Notes under the pieces: model-generated | Seen by the model: only the letters and a program-made list of their open reading frames with translations | Told to the model about the DNA's origin: nothing | The model's database searches: none | Program-made: the position numbers and the translations under genes | Part shown: positions 33,669 to 43,399 of the stretch, in pieces | How the letters are laid out: the number at the start of each line of letters is the position of its first letter | Position numbering within the stretch: the first letter of the stretch is position 1 | NCBI RefSeq assembly: GCF_003122325.1 | Contig: NZ_QFBC01000002.1 | Location: forward strand, 186,001 to 250,000 | Reading direction: 5' to 3' | Length of the DNA stretch: 64,000 nt | Source: Rhizobium album | GTDB lineage: Bacteria > Pseudomonadota > Alphaproteobacteria > Rhizobiales > Rhizobiaceae

Positions 33669-34145
33669 TCAATCGTGGTGATGGTGATGATGGTCGTGGT
33701 GCGCGTGGCCGCCATGCGCATGATAGGCGCCGCGGGCCGGCTGGAACGGTTCCTCCACCTCGCGGACAACCGCTCCTAAGCCTTCCAGCATCGAGCGGAT
33801 GACGTGGTCGCGCAGGATCAGGATGCGCTCCTCCTCGATCTGCGCCGAGAGGTGCCGGTTGCCGAGATGCCAGGCGAGCTCGATCAGATGCAGCCGGTCG
33901 CGCGCCGCGATGGCGAAGAGCTTTTCGTTTGCCGCCTGGATCTCGATAGTGTCACCGTTTTCCAGCCGCAGCCGGTCGCCATGCGTAAACAACACCGGCT
34001 CCTTGAGATCGAGCATGACCATCTCGCCGTCTTCGAGATGCAGCAGCTTGCGGCGCAGATGACGCAGGTCATGCGGCAGGACGACGATGCCGACCGGCGG
34101 ATCGGAAGGTTCGCCGGCGGGAATATAGGATGTGACGCGTTGCAT
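33669..34145 (-). CDS. ureE: Urease accessory nickel metallochaperone UreE
   Basis: A 158-aa nickel carrier. The N-terminal substrate-like domain covers about 1-75 ([20 protein letters not shown]) and the metal-binding domain about 80-145 ([20 protein letters not shown] contains the conserved His). The tail is unusually His-rich, [17 protein letters not shown], giving high nickel storage capacity. It lies 9 bp after ureC. Confidence 0.94.
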   Translation of the reverse strand: MQRVTSYIPAGEPSDPPVGIVVLPHDLRHLRRKLLHLEDGEMVMLDLKEPVLFTHGDRLRLENGDTIEIQAANEKLFAIAARDRLHLIELAWHLGNRHLSAQIEEERILILRDHVIRSMLEGLGAVVREVEEPFQPARGAYHAHGGHAHHDHHHHHHD

Positions 34146-34154
34146 GAAACTCTC

Positions 34155-35867
34155 TCAGAACAGGAAATAGCGTTGTGCCATCGGCAGCACGGTCGCCGGC
34201 TCGCAGGTCAGCAATTCGCCGTCCGCCCGCACCTCGTAGGTCTCCGGATCGACCTCGACATGCGGCGTCAGGCTGTTGTGGATCATCGACGCCTTGCCGA
34301 TGCCGCCGCGGGTATTCTTCACGGCGACAAGCCGCTTGGCAACACCGAGCTGGTGGGCAAGGCCGGCATCCAGCGCCGCCTGCGAGACGAAGGTGACGGA
34401 GGAATTCGTCAGGCTCTTGCCGAAGGAGGCGAACATCGGCCGGTAATGCACCGGCTGCGGCGTCGGGATCGAGGCGTTCGGATCGCCCATCGGCGCGGCG
34501 GCGATCGAGCCGCCGAGCAGCACCATGTCCGGCTTGACGCCGAAGAAGGCCGGGTTCCAGATGACGAGGTCGGCCCGCTTGCCGATCTCGACCGAACCAA
34601 TCTCGCGGCTGAGGCCATGGGCGATGGCCGGATTGATCGTATACTTGGCGATGTAACGCTTGACGCGGACATTGTCGTTGTCGCCGGTCTCTTCCTTGAG
34701 CGCGCCGCGCTGGCGCTTCATCTTGTCGGCGGTCTGCCAGGTGCGGATCGCCACCTCACCGACGCGGCCCATGGCCTGGCTATCGGAGGAGATGATCGAG
34801 AAGGCGCCGATATCGTGCAGGATGTCTTCCGCCGCGATGGTTTCCTTGCGGATGCGGCTTTCGGCGAAGGCAATATCTTCCGGGATCGACGGTGACAGGT
34901 GGTGGCAGACCATCAGCATATCGAGATGTTCGGCCAGCGTGTTGACCGTGTAGGGCCGCGTCGGATTGGTCGAGGACGGGATGACGTTCGGCTGGCCGCA
35001 GATCTTGATGATGTCGGGCGCATGGCCGCCGCCCGCCCCTTCCGTGTGGAAGGCGTGGATGGTGCGGCCCTTGATGGCGCCGATCGAATCCTCGACGAAA
35101 CCGCTTTCGTTCAGCGTGTCGGTGTGGATCATCACCTGCACGTCGTATTCGTCGGCGACGGAGAGGCAGCAGTCGATGGCCGCCGGCGTCGTGCCCCAGT
35201 CCTCGTGCAGCTTCAGCGAGGTGGCGCCGGCCAGCACCATCTCCTCCAGCGCGCCGGGCAGCGAGGCATTGCCCTTGCCGGCGAAGGCAAGGTTCATCGG
35301 GAAAGCATCGGCCGCCTCGATCATCCGAGCGATGTGCCAGGGGCCGGGGGTGCAGGTGGTCGCCAGCGTGCCGTGCGCCGGGCCGGTGCCGCCGCCGAGC
35401 ATGGTGGTCAGCCCGCTCATCAACGCCTCCTCGATCTGCTGCGGGCAGATGAAGTGGATATGGCTGTCCATGCCGCCGGCGGTGACGATCTTGCCCTCGC
35501 CGGCAATCGCCTCGGTGCCCGGGCCGACGATGATGGTGACGCCCGGCTGGGTATCGGGATTGCCGGCCTTGCCGATGGCGACGATGCGGCCGTCCTTGAG
35601 GCCGATATCCGCCTTGACGATGCCCCAGTGGTCGATGATCAGCGCATTGGTGATGACGGTATCGACCGCGCCGTCGGCGCGCGTCACCTGGCTCTGTCCC
35701 ATGCCGTCGCGGATGACCTTGCCGCCGCCAAACTTCACCTCGTCGCCATAAGCGGTGTAATCCTTCTCGACCTCGACGAAGAGTTCGGTATCGGCAAGCC
35801 GCACCTTGTCGCCGGTCGTCGGTCCGAACATGTTGGCATAGGCGGCGCGGGACATCTTGTAAGGCAT
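34155..35867 (-). CDS. ureC: Urease alpha subunit UreC
   Basis: The catalytic subunit with the two-nickel site, hydrolysing urea to ammonia and carbamate. At 570 aa it has the usual length. The carbamylated lysine is Lys219 in [12 protein letters not shown]; the flap Cys321 and catalytic His322 region reads [20 protein letters not shown]; metal His residues occur in GGMDSHIHF. All key residues are present, so it should be active. The gene lies 6 bp after the GT29-like gene. Confidence 0.97.
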   Translation of the reverse strand: MPYKMSRAAYANMFGPTTGDKVRLADTELFVEVEKDYTAYGDEVKFGGGKVIRDGMGQSQVTRADGAVDTVITNALIIDHWGIVKADIGLKDGRIVAIGKAGNPDTQPGVTIIVGPGTEAIAGEGKIVTAGGMDSHIHFICPQQIEEALMSGLTTMLGGGTGPAHGTLATTCTPGPWHIARMIEAADAFPMNLAFAGKGNASLPGALEEMVLAGATSLKLHEDWGTTPAAIDCCLSVADEYDVQVMIHTDTLNESGFVEDSIGAIKGRTIHAFHTEGAGGGHAPDIIKICGQPNVIPSSTNPTRPYTVNTLAEHLDMLMVCHHLSPSIPEDIAFAESRIRKETIAAEDILHDIGAFSIISSDSQAMGRVGEVAIRTWQTADKMKRQRGALKEETGDNDNVRVKRYIAKYTINPAIAHGLSREIGSVEIGKRADLVIWNPAFFGVKPDMVLLGGSIAAAPMGDPNASIPTPQPVHYRPMFASFGKSLTNSSVTFVSQAALDAGLAHQLGVAKRLVAVKNTRGGIGKASMIHNSLTPHVEVDPETYEVRADGELLTCEPATVLPMAQRYFLF

Positions 35868-35873
35868 GGTATT

Positions 35874-36548
35874 TTACCTCGTGACTTCGGAAGTGCAGTG
35901 CAAAAGCGGGCGTTCTGCGGTGGCGAACAGGCTGTCGATGCGGCTGAGCCGGCCCCGGGCGACGTGGTCGTCCACGAAGCGGCGCTCGGCGGCAAAAGGA
36001 TGCCACTCCCATCCTTGGTGACCGAAACCGGCAAGGCAGATATCGCCGTCGCGGAATTCTTCCGCCGCCAGCACATGGGCAATCGCCACCATCCCGCTCG
36101 ACGGCACCACATAGGACGCCGGATCGTAGGCTGCGAGCGCAACATCCAGCGCCTCGTGAACGTCCCGGCCGATCGTAAAATGGTCTTTGCCGGTCTCGGC
36201 GGCAAAAGCCGCAAAACCCCCGGTGTAATCGTCGCAGAAATCGTCGAGTTCCGGATGGCTGACGGCAAGCGCTCCGCGCATGTCGCGGAATTTCTGCGGA
36301 TCGCGCACGCACCAGATGGCGCGGGCGGCGATCACTGCCGGATTCATCGTCCAGAGCGCCGAGGACAACATGCCCTTTCCCGGCCGCCCGGTATTGCAGA
36401 CCGCGACGATATCGGTGCGGCTACCGCCGGCGCCGACCGAGCGGCAATCGTTGAAACGGATGACGAGATCGGCGGCGTTGATCAGGTCCGCCGCGCCATC
36501 CGGCACCTCGCCATTGCCGACGATCATGATCCGCCGCCGCGCCGCCAT
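35874..36548 (-). CDS. Urease-operon-associated protein with sialyltransferase-like (GT29) motifs
   Basis: A 224-aa protein encoded directly upstream of ureC. It starts RIMIVGNGEVPDG, followed by a block with DLVIRFNDCRS and GGSRTDI. This resembles the L-sialylmotif of GT29 (VGN..., a Val-Ile-Arg-Phe-Asn centre, G.RTD). Later PSSGMVAIAHVLAAE plus ICLAGFG resembles the S-motif, and an His-Pro and acidic region follows. No signal peptide or membrane anchor. Start ATG overlaps the preceding stop by one base. It is known to me only as a urease-operon-linked protein in Rhizobiaceae; no enzymatic role is established, and the glycosyltransferase link is my reading. Confidence 0.7.
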   Translation of the reverse strand: MAARRRIMIVGNGEVPDGAADLINAADLVIRFNDCRSVGAGGSRTDIVAVCNTGRPGKGMLSSALWTMNPAVIAARAIWCVRDPQKFRDMRGALAVSHPELDDFCDDYTGGFAAFAAETGKDHFTIGRDVHEALDVALAAYDPASYVVPSSGMVAIAHVLAAEEFRDGDICLAGFGHQGWEWHPFAAERRFVDDHVARGRLSRIDSLFATAERPLLHCTSEVTR

Positions 36549-36967
36549 CAGTTGACCATCCCTTCGGCCAGCGCCTTCAATTCCCTGGTGCGGGTCCGCG
36601 TCAGTTCCGCCTGGCAACCGGAAACCAGCATCGGCTCCATGCTGCCGAGATGCGCCTCAAAGCCGTAGGCTTCGCAATGGCCGTCGCGATACTCGATCCA
36701 GGCGCGCTGCGCCTTCAACAGCGCCTTTTCGGCGCCACGCTCGGGCTCGTACATGGCGTCCATCTCAACCATCGCCGCCCGCGTCTTCTTGTATTGCGCG
36801 TTCAACTCCTTGTCGGCAGCCTCGAAATCGCGATAGGCGCAGATGTTCATCTCCGCCTGCACCTGGGCGTTGTCGCAATCGATCGGTGGATCTTCCTCCG
36901 CCGTCACCAGCCCGGAAAACCCGAGCGTTGCGACAAGCGCGATCCCTGCCATCAGCCATCTCGACAT
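36548..36967 (-). CDS. LprI-like (DUF1311) secreted protein
   Basis: A 139-aa exported protein: signal peptide to about residue 22 (WLMAGIALVATLGFSGLVTA), then the DUF1311/LprI core with IDCDNAQVQAEMNICAYRDF, DKELNAQYKKT and QRAWIEYRDGHC, giving four conserved Cys in about 30-117. The founding LprI is a lysozyme inhibitor, but most relatives are uncharacterised periplasmic proteins. It lies between ureB and the GT29-like gene with 3-bp spacing, so it is cotranscribed with urease. Confidence 0.88.
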   Translation of the reverse strand: MSRWLMAGIALVATLGFSGLVTAEEDPPIDCDNAQVQAEMNICAYRDFEAADKELNAQYKKTRAAMVEMDAMYEPERGAEKALLKAQRAWIEYRDGHCEAYGFEAHLGSMEPMLVSGCQAELTRTRTRELKALAEGMVN

Positions 36968-36970
36968 CGC

Positions 36971-37276
36971 TTACAGCTTTCCCATGACCTGCTGGCGGAA
37001 ACCGTAGATCTCCCGCTTGCCCGACATCGGGATCAGCGTGACGCTGCGCGTCTGGCCCGGCTCGAACCGCACCGCGGTGCCGGCGGGAATATCGAGGCGC
37101 ATGCCGCGCACCTTGTCGCGATCGAAGGAAAGGCCGGCATTGGTCTCGGCAAAATGATAGTGGCTGCCGACCTGCACCGGACGGTCGCCGGTGTTCGACA
37201 CCTCGATGGTCACCGTCGGCTGGCCGGCGTTCAGCTCGATCTCGCCGCCGGCGGCAATGATTTCACCCGGGATCAT
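36971..37276 (-). CDS. ureB: Urease beta subunit UreB
   Basis: A 101-aa structural subunit. Starts [20 protein letters not shown] and contains the family core [20 protein letters not shown] and [15 protein letters not shown]. Length matches three-gene ureABC systems, where alpha, beta and gamma are separate. The start at 37276 follows GAGGAGGACG. It is separated from ureA by the DUF1272 gene. Confidence 0.95.
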   Translation of the reverse strand: MIPGEIIAAGGEIELNAGQPTVTIEVSNTGDRPVQVGSHYHFAETNAGLSFDRDKVRGMRLDIPAGTAVRFEPGQTRSVTLIPMSGKREIYGFRQQVMGKL

Positions 37277-37286
37277 CTCGTCCTCC

Positions 37287-37541
37287 TCACGCCGCCTTGA
37301 CGGGCGCGCAGCCCTCGGCCTTGAGCACACGGTGCGTCGAGGCCGGATATCTGGCCAGCATGGCCGCCGGCCGCACCGGGCGACGGGTAAACTCGCCGCC
37401 GCAATTCGGGCAGGCACCCTGCAGCACATCCGTGGCGCAATCGACGCAGAAGGTGCATTCGAAGGTGCAGATCATCACCTCCCGGCTTTCCGGCGGCAGG
37501 TCCTTGTCGCAGCATTCGCAATTGGGTCGCAGTTCCAGCAT
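37287..37541 (-). CDS. DUF1272 zinc-ribbon-like protein (84 aa)
   Basis: Starts [20 protein letters not shown], with further Cys in [13 protein letters not shown] and CPNCGGEF, in all nine Cys, which suggests one or two structural zinc sites of zinc-ribbon/RING type in the first 55 residues. The C-terminal 30 residues are basic and probably flexible. It lies between ureA and ureB with spacings of 12 and 10 bp. The function of DUF1272 is unknown; metal handling for urease is a possibility only. Confidence 0.88.
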   Translation of the reverse strand: MLELRPNCECCDKDLPPESREVMICTFECTFCVDCATDVLQGACPNCGGEFTRRPVRPAAMLARYPASTHRVLKAEGCAPVKAA

Positions 37542-37553
37542 GGCTTCCTCCTC

Positions 37554-37856
37554 CTAGCGGATCGGTTCGTGGACGGTCACCAGCTTGGTGCCGTCGGGAA
37601 ACGTCGCTTCAACCTGCACGTCGTGGATCATCTCGGCGATGCCTTCCATGACCTGCGAGCGGTCGATCACATGCGCGCCCGCCTCCATCAGCTCGGCGAC
37701 GCAACGGCCGTCGCGGGCACCCTCGACGACAAAATCGCTGATCAGGGCAATGGCTTCGGGATAGTTCAGCTTGACGCCGCGCTCCAGCCGGCGGCGCGCC
37801 ACCATGGCCGCCATGGCGATCAGCAACTTGTCTTTTTCCCTGGGCGTAAGGTTCAT
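37554..37856 (-). CDS. ureA: Urease gamma subunit UreA
   Basis: A 100-aa structural subunit, starting [20 protein letters not shown] and ending with [18 protein letters not shown]. Length and sequence match the family. I chose the ATG at 37856; an in-frame Met 13 codons upstream is less likely. It lies 69 bp after ureD. Confidence 0.96.
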   Translation of the reverse strand: MNLTPREKDKLLIAMAAMVARRRLERGVKLNYPEAIALISDFVVEGARDGRCVAELMEAGAHVIDRSQVMEGIAEMIHDVQVEATFPDGTKLVTVHEPIR

Positions 37857-37925
37857 GTCCGCTCCGTTTTTCTCAAGTCCAACGGCAGCGGCCAAGGTGA
37901 AACCGGTGCCATTCTCCTGCCCTGT

Positions 37926-38744
37926 TCATAGATTCCAGACTTTCGGGACCGGCGCTCCGTTGCGCAAGACCGAAATGACCGGGATCAGAATTTTTCGCAG
38001 CGCATAGCCGTCGGCAGCCGTCAGGCGCACGACGAGCTTGTCGCGCCACTGGCTGGCGCCGCCGGCCGCATCGCCAAGCACTTGCCGCACCCGCTCGATG
38101 TAGGCTTCCGCCCGCGGCCCGCAATAGAGCACGGTGGCAAACGCCACCTGCGCGCCGAGCACGGCGGGCGCCTTGCCGATGCCGACAATGTCGCCCTCCA
38201 GCCGCAGGTCCTCGGCATGCACCAGCCGCCCTTCGCGGCGGATGCGCCAGCGGTCGCGAAACAGCCCCGTCGCCATCGTTTCGCCCATCGCCTTGCGGCC
38301 GAGCAGCACGGCTTCCAGCCCTAAAAATTCGGCGCCGGCATCGAGATCGACCTCCAGCCGGCGGGTCATCGAGGCGCGATCGAACAGGATGGTCTCCTGC
38401 GGCAGCCAGTCGACGCGGGCGCCCGAGGCCACCGAGATCCGCGTCGACACAGTGGCGGTGCCGGCGGATGCCTTGTAGACCTTTTCGCAGGCCTGGGTCG
38501 TCGCCGTCACATGGCAATCGGGGCCGGCATTGATAACCCACGCCATTTCATCGCCGCCGGTGAGTCCGCCGGAGGTGTTGATGATCACGGCCTCCATTTC
38601 GGCCGAAAACGTATCCGGCAGGCGGATCTTCGCCGAGCCCTCCTGGAAAAGCTCCGCAAGACGCGTGCGCCCGCCGAGCGGTTTGGCGGTAAGACGGCCG
38701 ATGCCGCGGGCGCGCTGCGGCCTTATGGTCGCCAAAGCCGTCAC
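37926..38744 (-). CDS. ureD: Urease accessory protein UreD
   Basis: A 272-aa scaffold that binds the urease apoprotein and recruits UreF/UreG. Family blocks are [16 protein letters not shown] (about 52-67), [20 protein letters not shown] and the acidic [13 protein letters not shown]. It is first of the ure genes proper, 210 bp after urtE. Confidence 0.93.
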   Translation of the reverse strand: MTALATIRPQRARGIGRLTAKPLGGRTRLAELFQEGSAKIRLPDTFSAEMEAVIINTSGGLTGGDEMAWVINAGPDCHVTATTQACEKVYKASAGTATVSTRISVASGARVDWLPQETILFDRASMTRRLEVDLDAGAEFLGLEAVLLGRKAMGETMATGLFRDRWRIRREGRLVHAEDLRLEGDIVGIGKAPAVLGAQVAFATVLYCGPRAEAYIERVRQVLGDAAGGASQWRDKLVVRLTAADGYALRKILIPVISVLRNGAPVPKVWNL

Positions 38745-38954
38745 CGGAGACTATCCATCATCTGCACGCCCATTCCCGCCCGTCGCATCGTCGCCCGATC
38801 ATCAAGCAAGTTCCGTGCCTTTTCAATGCGCAAAGACACACGGCATTTGCGGAGCCAATCTTGCCGGCCGGTGACGACCCTCCGGAATTCCGATGAAAAA
38901 ACAGGCATGTGCCGGCACTTTCGGCAAAGACATGCTGCCCACCCCTCGTACGGA

Positions 38955-39650
38955 CTACACGGTCAGGTGCCGCCGCGCCTCCGGCGTATCCAGCGTTTCC
39001 GCCGCCCCCTGATGGACGATTTCGCCGCGATCCATGATGTAGACCTGATCGGCCAGCTCGCGGCAGAAATCGAGGTACTGCTCGACCAGCAGGATCGCCA
39101 TGCCGGTGGAATCGCGCAGATAGCGGATCGCCCGGCCGATATCCTTGATGATCGACGGCTGGATGCCTTCCGTCGGCTCGTCCAGTACGAGGATTTTCGG
39201 CCGCGTCACCAGCGCCCGGCCGATGGCGAGCTGCTGCTGCTGACCGCCCGAAAGGTCGCCGCCGCGGCGGCCGAGCATCGATTGCAGCACCGGGAACAGG
39301 CTGAAGATATCGTCGGGAATGAAGCGTTCCTTGCGCGACACCGGCGCGTAGCCGGTTTCGAGGTTTTCCCTGACCGTCAGCAGCGGAAAGATTTCACGCC
39401 CCTGCGGCACGTAGCCGATGCCCTGCTTCGCCCGGGCAAACGGCGGCAGACCGTTCAGCATCTTGCCGTCGAAGCTGATCGAGCCGCCGCTGATGCCGTG
39501 CTGGCCGGTGACGGCCCGCAACAGCGAACTTTTGCCGACCCCGTTGCGGCCGAGCACGCAGGTGATCCTGCCCATCTCCGCCGTCAGCGAAATGCCGCGC
39601 AGCGCCTGGGCGGCGCCGTAGTGGAGGTTGACGTTTTCGACTGTCAGCAT
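38955..39650 (-). CDS. urtE: Urea ABC transporter ATPase UrtE
   Basis: A 231-aa LivF-like ATPase. It starts MLTVENVNLHYGAAQALRGI; Walker A GRNGVGKSS (about 34-42), signature LSGGQQQQ, Walker B LVLDEP, and the branch-specific PTEGIQPSIIKDIGRAI that marks UrtE rather than LivF. It is the last urt gene, transcribed toward ureD. Confidence 0.93.
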   Translation of the reverse strand: MLTVENVNLHYGAAQALRGISLTAEMGRITCVLGRNGVGKSSLLRAVTGQHGISGGSISFDGKMLNGLPPFARAKQGIGYVPQGREIFPLLTVRENLETGYAPVSRKERFIPDDIFSLFPVLQSMLGRRGGDLSGGQQQQLAIGRALVTRPKILVLDEPTEGIQPSIIKDIGRAIRYLRDSTGMAILLVEQYLDFCRELADQVYIMDRGEIVHQGAAETLDTPEARRHLTV

Positions 39651-39723
39651 GGCAGGCCTCTTCCATCATGCGGTGGGTTTAATTTTTGCTCGCTCGGCAT
39701 TTCATGTGACAACGCGTTGGTGG

Positions 39724-39746
39724 ATCCTCGGGTCAAGCCCGAGGAT
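39724..39746. repeat. Intergenic palindromic repeat between urtD and urtE
   Basis: ATCCTCGGG / CCCGAGGAT, a 9-bp perfect stem with a TCAAG loop. Same type as the unit at 8231. It may reduce or protect the distal mRNA. Confidence 0.75.
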
Positions 39747-39813
39747 GATGGCGGAGAGTGGGATGCTCCAAGCGAATAGTCCGGCATGTCGTTATTAAAG
39801 CGATGCCCCATCC

Positions 39814-40572
39814 TCACCGCCCCAGATAATTCTCGATCACCTTCGGATCGTTGCTGACGAAGTCGATGGAGCCTTCGGCCAGCACCGAGCCTTCCGCCAG
39901 GCAGGTCACCTTGACGCCGAGGTCGCGGATGAAACCCATGTCGTGCTCGACCACCACCACCGAGCGGCTCTTGGCGATCTCCTTCAAGAGCACCGCCGTT
40001 TCCGCCGTTTCCGCATCCGTCATGCCTGCGACCGGCTCATCGACCAGGAGCAGCTTCGGTTCCTGCGCCAGAAGCATGCCGATCTCCAACCATTGTTTCT
40101 GGCCGTGGGAGAGGTTGGCGCCGAGGTCGTTCTTGCGGTGGGTGAGACGGATGGTTTCGAGGATCTCCTCGATGCGGGCCTTGTCCTCCGCCGTCAGCCG
40201 GTAGAACAGGGTGGAGAACACGCCGCGCTTGCGGTTGAGCGCCAGTTCGAGATTGTCCCAGACGGTGTGGCTTTCGAACACGGTCGGCTTCTGGAATTTC
40301 CGGCCGATGCCGAGCTGGGCAATATCGGCCTCGTCCTTCTTGGTCAGGTCGATCTCGCCGTTGAAGAACACCTCGCCGCTGTCCGGACGCGTCTTGCCGG
40401 TGATGATGTCCATCATCGTCGTCTTGCCGGCGCCGTTCGGGCCGATGATGGCGCGCAGTTCACCCGGCTCGACGACGAAAGACAGCGAATTCAACGCCTT
40501 GAACCCGTCGAAAGAAACGGAAACGCCGTCTAGATAAAGCAGGCTTCTGGGTTTGGTTTCGCTCATCGGCAT
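39814..40572 (-). CDS. urtD: Urea ABC transporter ATPase UrtD
   Basis: A 252-aa LivG-like ATPase. Walker [10 protein letters not shown] (about 41-49), signature LSHGQKQW (the His variant is typical of UrtD), Walker B LLLVDEP and VVEHDMGF. The ATG at 40572 overlaps the urtC stop; ATG at 40566 is an alternative. It is cotranscribed with urtABC. Confidence 0.93.
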   Translation of the reverse strand: MPMSETKPRSLLYLDGVSVSFDGFKALNSLSFVVEPGELRAIIGPNGAGKTTMMDIITGKTRPDSGEVFFNGEIDLTKKDEADIAQLGIGRKFQKPTVFESHTVWDNLELALNRKRGVFSTLFYRLTAEDKARIEEILETIRLTHRKNDLGANLSHGQKQWLEIGMLLAQEPKLLLVDEPVAGMTDAETAETAVLLKEIAKSRSVVVVEHDMGFIRDLGVKVTCLAEGSVLAEGSIDFVSNDPKVIENYLGR

Positions 40573-41753
40573 CACTCCGCTGCCTGGGTGCTGGTGGGGC
40601 CGGCTTCCGCCTGGTTGGCCGCTTCACGGGCGGCTTCCGTCGCTTGTGCCCTGCGGTAAGCCTTCCGGCTGGCGGCATATTGCGCCACGGTGCCGACGAT
40701 GCCCTTCGGCAGGAACAGCGTGACCGCGATGAACAGGGCACCCAGCGCAAACAGCCAGAAATCGGGGAAGGCGCCGGTGAAGAAACTCTTGCCGGCATTG
40801 ACCAGCACGGCGCCGATGATCGGCCCGATCAGCGTGCCGCGGCCGCCAACCGCCGTCCAGATGACGACTTCGATGGAGTTGGCCGGCGCGAATTCGCCGG
40901 GGTTGATGATGCCGACCTGCGGCACGAACAAGGCACCGGAAATACCCGCCATCATCGCCGAGACGACGAAGGTGAACAGCTTGATGTTCTCCACCCGGAA
41001 ACCGAGGAAGCGCACCCGGCTTTCGGCATCACGCACGCCGACCAGCACCTTGCCGAATTTCGAATGCACGATGCCGGAGGCGATCAGCAGGCAAAGCGCC
41101 AGCATGATGGCGCTGAGCGCGAAGAGCACGGCGCGGGTGCCGTTCGCCTGCACCGAAAAGCCCAGAATATCCTTGAAATCGGTCAGGCCGTTGTTGCCGC
41201 CAAACCCCATGTCGTTGCGGAAGAAGGCGAGCAACAAGGCGTAGGTCATCGCCTGGGTGATGATCGAGAGATAAACGCCGTTCACTCTGGAGCGGAAAGC
41301 GAACCAGCCGAAGATGAAGGCGAGCAGGCCGGGAACGACCAGCACCATGATCATCGCAAACCAGAACATGTCGAAGCCATGCCAGAACCACGGCAGTTCC
41401 TTCCAGTTCAGGAACACCATGAAGTCGGGGAGAACAGGGTCGCCATAGACGCCGCGCGAGCCGATCTGGCGCATCAGGTACATGCCCATGGCATAACCGC
41501 CGAGCGCGAAGAATGCGGCGTGGCCGAGCGAAAGGATGCCGCAATAGCCCCAGACCAGATCCAGCGCCAGCGCCAGCAGCGCGTAGCACAGGTACTTGCC
41601 GAACAGCGCCATGATGTAGGTCGGGATATGCAGCGGATTGTCGGCCGACAAGAGCAGGTTGGAGGCCGGCACCAGCACGGCGATGGCGAGGATGACGGCG
41701 ATGGCGACCGTGATGTTGCGATCGAGCGCCCGGATCAGAAAGCCCGTGATCAT
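40572..41753 (-). CDS. urtC: Urea ABC transporter permease UrtC
   Basis: A 393-aa LivM-like permease with about ten hydrophobic helices, starting MITGFLIRALDRNITVAIAV. Central blocks are LDLVWGYCGILSLGHAAFFA (family motif), NGLTDFKDILGF and AVGGRGTLIGPIIGAVLVN. The ATG overlaps the urtB stop (ATGA); the frame continues upstream but that part is a shadow of urtB. The C-terminus has a soluble Ala/Glu-rich tail of about 35 residues. Confidence 0.93.
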   Translation of the reverse strand: MITGFLIRALDRNITVAIAVILAIAVLVPASNLLLSADNPLHIPTYIMALFGKYLCYALLALALDLVWGYCGILSLGHAAFFALGGYAMGMYLMRQIGSRGVYGDPVLPDFMVFLNWKELPWFWHGFDMFWFAMIMVLVVPGLLAFIFGWFAFRSRVNGVYLSIITQAMTYALLLAFFRNDMGFGGNNGLTDFKDILGFSVQANGTRAVLFALSAIMLALCLLIASGIVHSKFGKVLVGVRDAESRVRFLGFRVENIKLFTFVVSAMMAGISGALFVPQVGIINPGEFAPANSIEVVIWTAVGGRGTLIGPIIGAVLVNAGKSFFTGAFPDFWLFALGALFIAVTLFLPKGIVGTVAQYAASRKAYRRAQATEAAREAANQAEAGPTSTQAAE

Positions 41754-43354
41754 GCTTCCACCGCCCTTCCCTTGAGTGCGAAGAGACCGCGCGGCCGCTT
41801 CTGGATGAAAAGGATGATGAGGACGAGCACGAGGATCTTGCCGAGCACCGCTCCCACCGAGGGTTCGAGGAACTTGTTGAGGATGCCGAGCGACAAGGCG
41901 CCCACCAGCGTACCCCAGAGATTGCCGACGCCGCCGAAGACCACCACCATGAAGCTGTCGATGATGTAGCCCTGGCCGAGGTTGGGCGAGACGTTGTCGA
42001 TCTGGCTGAGCGCCACGCCGGCGATGCCGGCGATACCCGAGCCGAGCGCGAAGGTCATCGCATCGACCCAGGGTGTGCGGATGCCCATCGACGACGCCAT
42101 GCGGCGGTTCTGGGTGACGGCGCGCATGCGCAGGCCCATCGGCGTTTTCTTCAGCAGGAACAGCAGGAAAGCGAAGACGACCATGGCAAACAGCACGATC
42201 CATAGGCGGTTCCAGGTAATCGTCAGGCCGCCCAGTTCAAAGGCACCGGACATCCAGGAGGGATTGCCAACCTCGCGGTTGTTGGCGCCGAAGATCGAGC
42301 GCACAGCCTGCTGCAGGATCAGCGAGATGCCCCAGGTGGCGAGCAGCGTCTCCAGCGGCCGGCCGTAAAGGAAACGGATGACGCCACGCTCGATGACCAG
42401 GCCGACGGCACCGGTGACCAGGAAAGCGACCGGTAGCGCGATCGCCAGCGACCAGTCGAACAGGCCGGGCGCCGAATTACGGATGATTTCCTGCACCACG
42501 AAGGTGGTATAGGCGCCGAGCATCACCATCTCGCCATGCGCCATGTTGATGATGCCCATGACGCCGAAGGTGATGGCAAGGCCGATGGCCGCCAAAAGCA
42601 GCACCGAGCCGAGCGACAGGCCGTACCAGATGTTTTGGGCCATCGCCCACAGCGACTGCGTATCCTGAATGCTTTTGATCGCCGCCTCGATATCCGGCTT
42701 CAGCATTTCATCCGCCGAGTTCAGGGCAGTCGACAGCAGCGACAGCGAGGCCTGACCGCCGATCGCCTTGATGGTTGCGACGGCCGCTTTCTTCTCTTCG
42801 ATCGGACGGTCGGAGATCAGCAGCGAGGCGGCGCGCGCTTCTTCCAGCGCAGCTTTCACCGCCATGTCGGTTTCGTTGGAAAGCGCCGTCTCGACCAGTT
42901 CGAGGGAGTCGGCAGAGGGAGATTTGAGGATCGATTGCGCCGCTTCCATGCGGATCGCCTTGTCGGGGCTGAGCAACGTCAGCCCGCCCAGCGCCGAACG
43001 GATGGCGCGGCGCAGGCCGTTGTTGACCTTCACCTTGGTCAGCGCCCCCTTGGCTTCCTCGCCGGCCTTTTCGCCGCTCATGGGATCGGTCAACGCCAGG
43101 TTCGCACCGGCGGCCGTGCCGATAAACACGGCACCATCGGATTTGCGGGCATAAAGATTGCCGTCTGCGAAGGCTTCAAGCGCCGGAACGACCTTCGGGT
43201 CGCCGGTCGAGGCAATCTTGCCCACCAGTTCCTCGGCCTGCTTGAAGTTCGCCTTGCCAAGGGCATCGAAGAGTGCACGCGCATCTTCTTGCGCCATGCT
43301 TGGCGCGACGGCAAAAATGATCAGGAAAAACAGGCTAATGAAACGGATAAGCAT
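41750..43354 (-). CDS. urtB: Urea ABC transporter permease UrtB
   Basis: A 534-aa permease. Residues 1-22 form a signal-like helix, followed by a helical periplasmic extension (about 25-225, HEAT-like with SLELVETALSNETDMAVKAA) typical of UrtB but not LivH. The LivH-like permease part begins about 230 with GLSLGSVLLLAAIGLAITFG and MGIINMAHGEMVMLGAYTTF. It is separated from urtA by 211 bp holding strong stem-loops. Confidence 0.93.
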   Translation of the reverse strand: MLIRFISLFFLIIFAVAPSMAQEDARALFDALGKANFKQAEELVGKIASTGDPKVVPALEAFADGNLYARKSDGAVFIGTAAGANLALTDPMSGEKAGEEAKGALTKVKVNNGLRRAIRSALGGLTLLSPDKAIRMEAAQSILKSPSADSLELVETALSNETDMAVKAALEEARAASLLISDRPIEEKKAAVATIKAIGGQASLSLLSTALNSADEMLKPDIEAAIKSIQDTQSLWAMAQNIWYGLSLGSVLLLAAIGLAITFGVMGIINMAHGEMVMLGAYTTFVVQEIIRNSAPGLFDWSLAIALPVAFLVTGAVGLVIERGVIRFLYGRPLETLLATWGISLILQQAVRSIFGANNREVGNPSWMSGAFELGGLTITWNRLWIVLFAMVVFAFLLFLLKKTPMGLRMRAVTQNRRMASSMGIRTPWVDAMTFALGSGIAGIAGVALSQIDNVSPNLGQGYIIDSFMVVVFGGVGNLWGTLVGALSLGILNKFLEPSVGAVLGKILVLVLIILFIQKRPRGLFALKGRAVEA

Positions 43355-43399
43355 TCTTTTGTCCCCCGGGGATGGCGCAGCAACGAAAGGCGCATGGTT

